A stretch of 50,009 nucleotides of DNA, taken from Chromera velia (taxonomy: Eukaryota > Sar > Chromeraceae). The notes under the pieces were generated by a model. The model searched no databases and was not told the DNA's origin. It worked only from the letters and a program-made list of their open reading frames with translations. Position numbers and translations under genes: made by a program. Shown piece after piece: positions 1 through 9,927 of the stretch. Every line of letters starts with the position of its first letter. Position 1 is the first letter of the stretch. The stretch spans positions 1 to 50,009 of the forward strand of contig JAHBMJ010000329.1 in assembly GCA_018398765.1 (NCBI GenBank). The letters are read 5' to 3'.

Positions 1-407
1 ACTTTCTTTCCGTCTCTTGATGAACGCAATTCGACCCAATAAGGCTTGTCGACTTTCTGTAGACGGAGACCCCGAACAGACAAAAGAGAAACAGGAACCG
101 AACGCGAGTATGCACCTTCTATGTACACCTCCTCGATTTCATTCTCTGGAGACAAAACACCGACACGCGCACGCACGTATCTGTCTGTCTGAAAAGAATC
201 TCCCTCAGCTTTCTCATACGTCACTTTCTTTCTCCAACTGTCTACAATGCAATCATCCATGTCACGACCAATCAGATGCTTACTACAACCAGTATCAGCA
301 AAAGGAAAGCGGACCTCTTCACACTCGCAGTCATCCTCTGCCAGGGGTGTAAATGGGTTCGAGGAACGAGAGCCCCTTGCCGTCTCTCGTCCCACGCCCG
401 AGCGTGG
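1..407 (-). CDS. pol: Pol N-terminus with aspartic protease, partial
   Basis: Immediately after the gag TGA the same minus-strand frame remains open for 135 codons to the window edge. About 40 codons in it reads FPFADTGCSKHLIG, a retropepsin-type active site (D-T/S-G) followed by hydrophobic residues. Further on comes VPVSLLSVRGL, which resembles the conserved LLSV segment after the copia protease. It has no start codon of its own near the junction, so it would be made as a Gag-Pol fusion by readthrough of UGA, or the TGA is a nonsense mutation in a once single ORF. Integrase and RT would lie to the left, outside the window. Confidence 0.65.
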
Positions 408-1673
408 TCAATCGCCCTTCCCCCCCCCGGACGAGGAAGAGGACCCCCCCTTCTTCTTGCACGCAGGGGCACCCGCGTAGTGACCCTTCTCGCCGCAATC
501 CCTGCACTCGATGTTCTTCTTCTTGGCCCAGCACTCACCCTCGTGCTTTCTCCCACAGGTGTAGCAGACCGGATGCTGCCCCCCCTGACCAGAGCTCCCA
601 CTCGAACCCTGCCCGAAGGACCCCCTAGTGTTCCCGTTCTCCCTCTGCCTGCCACGATCATTCCCCCTGTGTCCCCCCTTGGGGTTGGATGAACGCCCTG
701 CCTTCTCCCTTCCCCCTTCCCCGCCCTTCTCCTTCTCCTCGATGGCAGCGAACCAATCAAGGTGAGGACGAATATCGTCCCACGAAAGCGAGTTCAAGTC
801 AAGGAGCATCTCTCCCTTTTGCGCTCTGATGGCGGTGATGAGGATGTTCTTTTGGTCAAAGTCGAGGGCGTGGAAGATCATGGTCGGCTTCGCTGTATCT
901 TCGATGGGTCTCTGCACCCCCATCGCTTCCACCTCCAGATTGGACAGACGTCGACGCAGGGTCTTGAACCCAAACTTGATCTTGGGCTTGAGGACCTCTC
1001 CGGCTGCGCTGCGCCGGTTGGTGTCGTAGGGGAATTCCTTGACCTTCTCCTCCACTGCCAGTTGCCTCACAAGCAGGTTGGAGAGGTATTCTTCCTTCAC
1101 ACGCCTGAGGACCTCCTTGTGCTTGAGGCCAGCGCGGAAGAATCGCTTGAGGTGGGACTTGAATCTCGAGTCGTTCTTGGCGGCCTTGTACATGCCCATC
1201 CGAACCACCCTTTTCCACTGACCAGAAGAGCCAAAACGGGACCTCCGGAGCTCCTCCTTCATGAAATCTCCCCACTGTCTCTCCCAATCCTCAAACCCCT
1301 CCTTGGGGTTGAACACAGGCAGAAGCGCCCAGTCCACCTTCACCTTCTTCCACGAGGAAGACGACACGACAGAGGAAGAATCAGAGGACTCAGACTCGCT
1401 GGAAGAGTCCGAGTCATCAGAAGAGTCCGAATCGTTGCTCGGCACAGCAACAGAAACCTTCTGCCGTCTCTTGTTCTTTCCAGACTTCTTCTTTTCCAAA
1501 ATCTTTTCTACGATCTCGTCAATATTTTCTTTTAATTTCTTCTCAAGAAGGGAATTGAGTTTGGAATCGAGAGTCACTGCGCTGCTGCTTGACTGTGCAG
1601 CTGCAGCTTCTTCTTGGGCCTTCTTCTTGGCCTCTTCCTTTTCCTTTCTCCTCTGAGCTCTCGTCCGGACCAT
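408..1673 (-). CDS. gag: Retrotransposon Gag with two zinc knuckles
   Basis: This is a 421-residue structural protein that would package element RNA. I start at the ATG at 1673 (MVRTRAQRRKEK); the frame stays open 17 codons further to 1724, but that stretch translates a purine-rich leader. Order: a Lys/Glu-rich basic head (about 1-75), an acidic Ser/Asp/Glu tract (about 80-105), an alpha-helical capsid-like part containing W/F-rich FEDWERQWGDFMKEEL, then a Gly/Ser/Arg-rich linker. Two C-terminal zinc knuckles follow: CYTCGRKHEGEC at about 370 (CX2CX3HX3C, shorter than usual) and CRDCGEKGH...C at about 390 (CX2CX4HX6C, longer than usual). The ORF ends at TGA 410-408, directly followed in frame by pol. 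Codon use is clean and there are no internal stops. Confidence 0.8.
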   Translation of the reverse strand: MVRTRAQRRKEKEEAKKKAQEEAAAAQSSSSAVTLDSKLNSLLEKKLKENIDEIVEKILEKKKSGKNKRRQKVSVAVPSNDSDSSDDSDSSSESESSDSSSVVSSSSWKKVKVDWALLPVFNPKEGFEDWERQWGDFMKEELRRSRFGSSGQWKRVVRMGMYKAAKNDSRFKSHLKRFFRAGLKHKEVLRRVKEEYLSNLLVRQLAVEEKVKEFPYDTNRRSAAGEVLKPKIKFGFKTLRRRLSNLEVEAMGVQRPIEDTAKPTMIFHALDFDQKNILITAIRAQKGEMLLDLNSLSWDDIRPHLDWFAAIEEKEKGGEGGREKAGRSSNPKGGHRGNDRGRQRENGNTRGSFGQGSSGSSGQGGQHPVCYTCGRKHEGECWAKKKNIECRDCGEKGHYAGAPACKKKGGSSSSSGGGKGD

Positions 1674-1724
1674 CTTGAAAAATTCAGAGAGAGAGAAAGA
1701 GAAAAGAGCAATCAGATCGGACAC

Positions 1725-3334
1725 ACTGACTGAAAGACCCTAGAAGCCATGAGATCTTATCAACTAGAAGCTTATCATTAGAGTCTCTTGAGATCTTCTT
1801 ACAGGGAAAGACTGAAGGACGGGATGCATTGCATATTCCCGTTCCTTTCATTGTTCAGCCGTTTCATCTCATTGCATTTTATGAGCATGCTACTATTGAT
1901 TGCAATTAATTCAAATTGTATGAAGAAGCATGCACATGCATGCATGCAGCTCGGCATGGCTCATCAATCTATAAGGCGGCGCGTATGGCAGTGGGCACTT
2001 CAGGCATGGCGGCTCAACATCATGATCTGATTTCTTTTTTTATTTTTGAATAGGAAAATATTTTCTAGTCTTATTTAGTCTCATTCTGATGATGAATGTT
2101 CTACAACATATGAGTACTTCAAGTTGTATGTTCTAAATTCTGATATATCCTAGGATATATCCTCATCTTTCATATAAATATGCATGTTAATATATATACA
2201 AACATATGCGTTATTCTTCAGTAGGCTAAACATAACTAGAAACATAGCTAAATTTACAGCCGCAGCTGAACCGTTTTAGTAGTATAGATGTAACGTATTT
2301 ACTAGTTGATTCACAGATTCAGACAGGAAGGTCTGTCAAACTAAACGTTCTTTGTTATTCCTTCGGTCACTTTGTGTCTGTCAGTCTGATTCTACTCTCT
2401 CATGCAACAGAAACGCGACTGTTGATTCGTATAGCTAAAAGCCATGCAACGGTGCACACGTTCATTTCAATCACGGCCCCGGAAAGATGCACACGCGGAC
2501 CGGCTTAATCACGGTTGATGCAAAGAGGCGGGGCGCTCGCTCACGCTCACACCACGACCAGCACACACGTTATAACAGAAATTTATTATTATTTAGAAAC
2601 GACATCTTTCTATATGTCTTTCTCTTAAATTTCCATACATTTTCATATTGTAACTTGTAGTGACTTGTAACGATACTTGTAACATTTTTAAACATCTTAC
2701 AACTGAAATCAAACAGAAGATAACAGAAAATCAGAGTAAATCAGGGTCAAATTAAGTCAAATTCACGTATGGATATGTACGGCTTTACTGCCCCCAAGTT
2801 ACGGCACCCTGCGTCCCATCGGATTCCCCTGCCCCCAGGCTCCCGTGACTAGCCGTGACTGGTAGTGTCAAACTGGACATTGGACACTGGACTGTATGGT
2901 ATGCATTGTGGCAGCGCCGGTCCGCCGCCGGAGTCCCGGCCGGACCCCATGCACGTGGAACAGCGGCCCGCGCCCCCGCGCCGCATGGCGCCGCCGCGGG
3001 ACATGCATGCATGCAGGCTTTTTTCAACCTCTCAAGTCTCGAAGCGTCCAGTCTTGTTTTGTCAGATTGTCAGACTGATGTTGTAAGTTCTAAGGATCCT
3101 CCGGCCAACGCTCTCTAGAAGCTTCGATCGATCCGTGCTCATACATTGGTGTGCGCACGGATTGGCCTACAGATTGAAAGGTGTAATTTTCCTCGCTGTG
3201 GTACACACGTGTTGTTGTGTTGCAGGACTTTGATCAAGGCTTCTATCGAGATCTCTCTCCACAACACCCATCTTGTATCCAGGCCTCTCGCTGAATTGCA
3301 GACACCCCCCTGCCCTCACGCCGTGTGTGGCAAC
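1725..3334. other. Intergenic region between gag and the dynein assembly gene
   Basis: No convincing ORF is present. Most of it is AT-rich (about 2035-2440 and 2580-2770), with two GC-rich patches at about 2465-2570 and 2885-3005; the second contains many CCG/CGC triplets and ends in GCATGCATGC. The right part (about 3010-3334) is presumably the promoter and 5' leader of the gene starting at 3335. A pyrimidine-rich stretch ending in TTGCAG near 3224 could be a 5'-UTR splice acceptor, but nothing confirms this. The retrotransposon's 5' LTR may lie here, but without a second copy it cannot be delimited. Confidence 0.5.
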
Positions 3335-4116
3335 ATGAGCTCCACTCAGCAGCCGAAGATGAAACCGTTCTACGGGGATGGTCTGGAGGGCATGGGTTTC
3401 CTTCATTTCTGGGGTTACACTCCAGCCACAGACCTGTTGTCTTCGTCTCCTCAGAAGAAGTGTTGCTCACAAATGGCCGAAGTCAACCAGGAAATAGAGG
3501 ACAAGGAGGAGGAAGAACGCCCACTCAGGGTCTTTGTCAGTGGGGGCGCTGATCTGCGGCACGTGTTGCTGACAGCCGCCCGGATTCACGACAAAGAGGG
3601 GAAGGCCAAGAGAGAAATCGAATTCTTTATCCACGAGAACGACCCCGAGACATTGGCTAGACAGCTGCTGTTCCTGGAGATTGTCTGCAATACTGAGATC
3701 CCTTCCCGTGAGAGGGCAGACATCTACCTGGAATGTCTCGGGAACACCCTTCTGAGAGAACGAGTGGCGTGCTACATGTCCGACCGGGTCAACGAACTGA
3801 CGGACCTTGTTTGTGAGGAAGGTGAGGGTCGATTGAGGGAAATAGTGAACGTCTCCCTGTTGAAACAGAAAGACAAGGACAGGATCACGGATGCCTTCGC
3901 CAGATGGACCCTTAAGGCGCCCTCCTTCGACGTCGAACAGCTGCGGTCAGTAGATCTGGCCTGTTGGCAGGCAGCCATTTTCTTCTTTATCTTAGGCGTT
4001 GGAGGTTGGGGCATGGTGACCGGGAGGTTGTTCTTTTTCTTTCTTTCTCTCTCTCTGCCTGCCTCCCTCCCTCCGGAGTGCATGGTTCCCTCCGATTTTG
4101 GATTCCCTCTCTCTCG

Positions 4117-4157
<41 letters not shown>

Positions 4158-5116
4158 TGTGTGTGTGTGTGTGTGTGGGTGTGTCTTCTTGCCCACCCCG
4201 CTTTCAGCATGTTGTTCTCTGAGGAAAACGAAAAAAAAAGAAACAAACGAGGTCCTCTTACGAGGTCCCTGTCTGCTTGCCTGGTTGACTTCCTGAAATT
4301 GGTCCTTCAGGGAAGACGTGAGGGAGAATACGGCAGGTTTCTTTATGACTCTGACAGTCGGCTTCCAGGAAGGAACTTTTTTTTTTTTTCAGTCTCCTTC
4401 CTTCCTGCTTGACCTTCCTTCCCTTTATTCATTCTCCGTTCTGTCCTCTTTGACTCATCCCTTCAAGCGCCAATCATCGAATTAAAGAGTTTTTTTCTTT
4501 GTCTGTCTGTGTCCCTTTCTCCTCTTGTGCAGAGACCAGAGGTGCCGAGGAGCTTACGGCGTGAGATTCGATCATCGGGTTAGTGGGGGGGCGATTTTTG
4601 CTTTCAGTTGGCGCATAGACACACATGCGTTTAGGCAGGCATCAGAGTCTCTCACTCCGCCGGCCCACACGTGCTCCTCCTTTCTTTATCTCTGTCTGTC
4701 TGTCTCTTCTTTTTATTTTGTTTTGGCTTCGAGACGCCCTCCGGCTCCCTCCCTGTGCTCACGCCGGCTTCCTTCCTCTTTTGCTGTATTTTCGGAAGGA
4801 AGCAATTTGCAATGTCTAACCCTACCAATCCGAGGAATGCATTGAAGCAGAAAAGCGATGAGTGAAGGAAGGAAGGAAGGAAAGAATTAACGAGTGCAAA
4901 TTCGTTTACCTACCTGCTCACTCACCTTTGTTTTCTCTCTCGCCCACACCCTCAGTCACAACCGGTCCTCTGTCGTTATTTTGTTTTTTTATGTTTTCCT
5001 TCTTGGCCCTCGATTCCGGCAGTGAGGTTTTCTCTCTCGCCTCCGATTGCATGGGTCCTCCTCCTCCTGCCCTCCCTCCTGGCTAGTCTGTCTATGGCAA
5101 TTAAGCGGGGCCGGAA

Positions 5117-5163
<47 letters not shown>

Positions 5164-6204
5164 GCACCCCCCTCTGACTTTCACTTCTGACCTTGCATGA
5201 CATGATGTGCAAAAGGTTGGATGGAAGGGCAGCAAGCCCGGTAAGTTGGTTCCTTGGCGGCATGCGAAGAGTCGATGAAGACAAAAAAGGAAAGAGAGAA
5301 GGGGGCTGACCAACAGAGAACAAAAAATGTGCATCTTTCTTGTTTAGTATCTCTCTTCGTTTTCTTCTGCCTTTGGGCCTTTCTCTTTGGCTGTGTCCGT
5401 TCAGGTGAATCTGTTTGACTGGGACTACACAAGCAACCTGAAAGCTGCGGCTCCGACCATTCATTGGCTTCAGGTTGGTGGAAGGGGAACGGCGGGCCGG
5501 GGGGAGAAGAGTGAAGAGGAGTGAAGAGGATTGCTAGGAAGGAGACAGTCGTTGGCTCGATCAATTCGCTTCCTACCTGCATTGTGGTTGTGAACATTTA
5601 GTTAGTTAGGTTCTGTCTTCCGGGTCTGCCTTCTCTTCCTTCCCCTCTTTGATTCTTTTATGCGAGACAGTCAATGAACGTGAACGGTGTTTTTTATTTT
5701 CGTTTCCTTCACTTGTGCGTCCTTGGCTGATCAATGCGCGACTTGACGACCATGATCTATCTGAAGGACCAGACAGGCAGATAGACAGACAGACAGACAG
5801 ACAGATAGTGCCTTCTCCTTAATTCCGCTGGTCGAGTTACAACATTCATGAGGTTCTCATTCTTTTTTCTTTTTTTCTCTACACCCTGTGTCAAGCTCTC
5901 AGTCCCAACTTGCTTGCGTTTGATGACCATACCAAAGTGTGCGTTTGATGACCATACAAAAGTGCGCACTTTTTTTGTTCTGATGTTTGAGCATTCATTT
6001 CCACCATTTCTCTTCGTGTTTGCTCATACGAATGATTGAACATACATAACTGTGCTGCATGCAGTACAAACAGTTTCGCCTCTCTGGAGTCGCCTTTGAC
6101 TCACCCCTGGGAACCTACACCCACCCGAACAAAAGCCTCCAGTCCTATGTTCAGGGCTCGCACAAAACGGACAGGACGAAAATCATGGTCAGTCAGCCGT
6201 TTCG

Positions 6205-6282
<78 letters not shown>

Positions 6283-6306
6283 AAGTGTTGTGCGTGTGCA
6301 TGTGTT

Positions 6307-6346
<40 letters not shown>

Positions 6347-6920
6347 CGAAAGAAAGGAAACGATTCGGAAAAAGTGAAGTGAAGAAAAGACGATATTGTC
6401 TGTCTGTCTGGCTGGCTGGCTGTCTTGTCTTCATTGCTTTCTTTCTTTTTGTCTATTGTGTTCTTTCTTTTTGTCTATTGTGTTCATGAAGAAAAGAAGG
6501 GAGAAGAAGAAACATATAGTCTGTCTTTCTGTCTGTCTGTCTGTCTGAAAGAAAGGAAGAGAACAAGGAAAGAAAAGAATATACAGTCTGTCTGTCTGTC
6601 TGTCAGTCACGAAAAGACGATATAGTCTGTCTGTCTGAAGAGAAGAAGAAGAAACATACAGTCTGTCTGTCTGAAGAAGACGAGCGAAAGAAATCATATA
6701 GTCTGTCTGTCTTCCTGTCTGTCTGTGTGTTTGTCTGTCCGTTCAGGTTCGCGGTTACTGGGGAGATCTAATTGTGTCACCCTACATCTCTTTTGGCGTC
6801 GATTGTTGCACAGACAGCGAGAGCGACAGAAAAAGGCTCTTCAAGGTGAGTGGATTTCTTTTCCTGCATGATGAAATTGGGGTTTCGATCTGTATTCTTT
6901 TTGTTTTTGCCTTCCTTCCT

Positions 6921-6975
<55 letters not shown>

Positions 6976-8504
6976 CTCTCGATGGCCGCACAGGTACGTG
7001 GGGCGCTGGTGCGTAGGTGTTTTTTCCTTGTGTACACCTCTCTCTGTATTGCATTCCTCAATTCCAGCGCTGATCGACAAAAAGGACCCGGCCGGAAGGC
7101 CCGAGTTGCATGTCTCCGTCGATCAATCCATCGAATCTCGGTGGTGCATGCTCCCCTACACGTGTGCGCGCACACACATATGCCATATGGATTCAGGTTG
7201 TGAACACACAGCAACGACACCACGCGGAGGAGATTAGTAGGTTCAACGTCTTCGCCCTCCTGTCGGAAATCGAGACGGGACAAGCGGCAAGGCTGCCCGA
7301 GGAGACGGAGGCCGAGCAGACGTATCCCTTCAAGTCAGTCGAGCAGTCGATATATTGACATGATCGGTCAAAGATGTGATGACAGACAGCGGTGACTTCG
7401 TGATCAAAAGCTGGACGAGTGGTGCACCATTCATGAAAGTGCAAGCAGCTGCTTCCTTCACCCACGCCCTCCCATACAGATGAAGCGGTGATGGTAGGAT
7501 CAAAGTGCAGAAGTGGCTAAGCAACAGAAGCCCATGTGGATAAGCATTTCGCCTGGAAATCTGACTGTTCCCATTTGAGGACGATTGAATGACCTCTCTC
7601 GCTCTTCTGTGTTCTTCCCTTCTCCCTTCAACTGCTTGCTGATTCCTCCCTTTCTACCTTTCTGCTTTCGTGCTTAATTGCTTTCAGGTCCCCTCTAGAA
7701 GAGGTTTTCCCTGCCTCCTCTGAAGAGAAATCAAAAGGAGCCCCGTCATCATCGACAGACGACGCGAAGAAGAAAGAGGAAAGCCTCCCGAAGATTGTGG
7801 AGATTTCGGAAGAGGAGGAGGAGGAAGAAAAGGACAAGGAAGCGGCAGTTGCATCGGGAGCAGAGAACATTGGAAGCAACGACAAACAGAAGGAGGGGAC
7901 ACCAGAGAAACCCCCTCTTCCCCTTCTCTTAAGGGAGAACACCTTCCGTCTCTTCCCTCTGGTTGGAGACATGTCATCCTGTTTGGACAGATGCAAGAGC
8001 CGTCTCTCTGCCTCGAATATCGGAATTGAGGAGGATGAAGAAGAGGAAGAGGAGAAAGACGACCCTCTTTTCGATGCTGTTTTCCTCGCTGCGCTGAACT
8101 CTTCTTGCTTCTTGAAACCAGAAGAAGAGACAGAAGAAGAAGGAAAGAAGAACGGCTCTTCAGCCCTCCTTCAGTCCCTCCGTCCGGGGGCGTCTCTCTT
8201 CGCAGAGACTTTGAAATTTCATTCACAGCTGAACGGTGCCTCCCGTCTCCGTTTCAGAGAGAAACTCTACGAGGCCGCGACCCGACACGGAATGGAAGTA
8301 CAGGGAAATGTGCGGAAGAGTGTGTTTCCTCTGGAGGGAAAACCAGCCCCCTGTGCTGAGAATGCGTTAAAAAAACAGACCGAGTGTGCCCTGGCCGAGG
8401 CTTCTGCACCACCAATTCTCTGTTTTAGAAAGCCTTCAAAGAGCGCCGACCTCAAAGAAGGCCTCGTCGAAGACTCTCCAGAGAGAGGAATTGTACAAAA
8501 TTGA
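3335..8504 (+). CDS. DNAAF3: Dynein axonemal assembly factor 3 (DNAAF3/PF22-like), 7 exons
   Basis: This is a cytoplasmic factor that helps preassemble axonemal dynein arms before import into cilia or flagella. Exons by reading: 3335-3945, 4533-4578, 5405-5473, 6065-6187, 6747-6845, 7197-7333, 7688-8504. All introns are GT-AG and all phases match, giving 633 residues (human DNAAF3 is about 540). The N-terminal domain (DUF4470 type) shows GFLHFWGYTPATDLL at about 21 and RVFVSGGADLRHVLL at about 68. The FFIHEN and LARQLLFL blocks follow, then LECLGNTLLRE. The small exons carry the DUF4471-type blocks: FDWDY, GVAFDSPLGTY, RGYWGDLIVSPYISFG (residues about 283-330), and a HAEEISRFNVFALL block. The last exon is acidic and low-complexity, with a recognisable LRENTFRLFPL segment. 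The start is the ATG just upstream of the first conserved block; an in-frame ATG at 3146 would add 63 non-conserved residues. Introns are loaded with CT, GT and TGTC repeats. Confidence 0.85.
4107..4186 (+). repeat. (CT)n(GT)n compound microsatellite in intron 1 of the dynein assembly gene
   Basis: A run of CT dinucleotides passes directly into a run of GT dinucleotides. The same CT-then-GT order recurs in introns 4 and 5 of this gene. Confidence 0.9.
5117..5161 (+). repeat. (CT)n microsatellite, intron 2
   Basis: About 22 uninterrupted CT units in the second intron of the dynein assembly gene, on the sense strand. Confidence 0.9.
6208..6745 (+). repeat. Intron 4 made of CT, GT, GA and TGTC repeats
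   Basis: The intron between exons 4 and 5 is almost entirely simple sequence: CT run (6208-6238), GT run (6240-6264), GA run (6265-6282), then at least six blocks of TGTC tetranucleotides separated by short GAAAGAAA-type spacers up to the acceptor at 6746. The repeating TGTC block plus purine spacer looks like a higher-order tandem arrangement. Confidence 0.85.
6920..6974 (+). repeat. (CT)n(GT)n compound microsatellite, intron 5
   Basis: CT run followed by about 17 GT units in the fifth intron of the dynein assembly gene. Confidence 0.9.
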
Positions 8505-9927
8505 AATGCTTGGTTTGTTGCTCGCGAGAGAATTCAATTTGCAGCTACAAACGAGGTCCAAAGATCCGTTCTGCAGCTTTGTTCAAGTTGAAACATCAAT
8601 GGCTGGATTCAATGCTAGCTGTGAGCTCGGCGCCATACGTTAAAAAAATAAAAATTCAACTTTATAGATTAAATTACGATTTATTTTTGTTTTTGTATTA
8701 TAGACGGCTACTAGATAGTACACAGTGATGACGAAGAGAAAGCGTGAGATACAAATCAATAAGAAATGAAGTAGGACCTAGACGATAAAAAAAAATCACG
8801 TACTGTTCTTTAGGGTGACGCGTAGCAAAATAATAAAAACCTAGGTAGTAGTAATAGTAAAAACGTAGTTACGTACACTGTCATGCAAGTGATAGGTGAT
8901 TTATTGGTGCCTTCGAGCACTATTGCCGTTTTGTTACCGAATGTAACTAATTGGTTACCAATTCTAACTGGTTAGTAACTTAATTGAATCAATTTTTGAA
9001 GTGATTCGTAACCTAAAAAGGCTGGTAATCAATTAATTATTATAAATACCAGTGGATTAGTTACTAATCCTTATATGTAATCAAAAGCCTTTATATAATC
9101 TTTTTTTTTTAAACACTCGACCTAGTATAGTCGGCGGTTCGAATTCAAAATTATTAATTCAATATATTCTTTTGACTAACTAAGTGTTCCTAGAAAGTGT
9201 TCAAACTATACTAAGTTTAAAACAACTTTAAACTTCTTTTCATTCACTCCAAGTCTCTAACTTAATCTAAAAATCATTGAATCAAAGTGCAGGCCGGGTT
9301 AAACCACTGGTTAAAAGGTTAAACAACGTGAACTACTAGGCTAAACACACAGGAAACCGTCTAAACTCTAATACCGCCTATGTCTCCCAAGCTTAGCAAG
9401 GAACACAGCAAGGAACGATTCGATCGAAAGAGCGGAGGAACGAAGGGCCGAAGGAAGCAAGGAAGGAAGAAGGAAAGGAAGGGATACGATCGTCATCATT
9501 CTCATTCTCATACGCCATATGTATCATGCGCGGCTGTGTTATACTTCGACTGATCTTTTGTATGTAATCTAGTTTCTGCATGCACCATTCGGAATTCATT
9601 TCTGATTCTTGAGCATGTACCGGCCATGACCTGTAGAGCAGTAAGAACAAACACGCGCGCACTCTCCGAGAGAAACACACTTTCGAGAACACTTTGAGAT
9701 CGAACAACTCGCATACGTTTACATCACAGCCAAGACAGGCAAGCAGACAAAGACAGTCAGAAAAGGCCCGATGGATGTGCACAAACAGAGAAACGCACAG
9801 ATGGGTATACACACAGAAAAACAGACAGCAGACGGCTCCCCCCTTTCCTTCTTCCCCTCCATTTCGCGTGGGTTCGTGTTTTGCCACAAGCCTCGGAACG
9901 CTCAGTCGCAAAATTGATGATCATCAC
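8505..9927. other. Non-coding region, AT-rich
   Basis: From the stop codon at 8504 to about 9390 the sequence is AT-rich, with several scattered GGTTAC/GTAACC-like motifs around 8930-9070, an A/T homopolymer at 9101-9112, and a short tRNA-like A-box/B-box pair at 9123-9146. From 9393 to 9911 an antisense frame of 172 codons is open, but it has no domain, is interrupted by simple sequence and looks fortuitous. The right end is probably the 3' UTR of the SET-MYND gene on the minus strand. Confidence 0.5.

Larger units (their letters stand above)
1..1724 (-). mobile_element. Ty1/copia-like LTR retrotransposon, 5' part (runs off left edge)
   Basis: The minus strand carries a gag gene (408-1673) followed in the same frame by an aspartic-protease segment (1-407) that is still open at the window edge. 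The order gag, zinc knuckles, protease is that of an LTR retrotransposon. The protease motif (DTGCS followed by HLIG) and the downstream LLSV motif resemble the protease to GAG-pre-integrase segment of Ty1/copia elements, but no integrase or RT is in view, so the superfamily is tentative. I could not define the 5' LTR or primer-binding site in the non-coding DNA to the right of gag. Only one lesion, an in-frame TGA, is visible in about 1.67 kb, so this looks like a young copy. Confidence 0.7.

Noticed and set aside
762-1535. 257-codon plus-strand ORF opposite gag
   Set aside because: It is the antisense shadow of the gag frame and has no domain; the minus frame has zinc knuckles and continues into a protease.
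9123-9200. Possible tRNA gene at the A-box/B-box pair
   Set aside because: The anticodon arm is missing and the T-arm stem does not pair, so no cloverleaf forms; kept only as a possible remnant.
9393-9911. 172-codon minus-strand ORF
   Set aside because: Cys/Leu-rich read-through of simple sequence, no motif, and no splice link to the SET-MYND gene.
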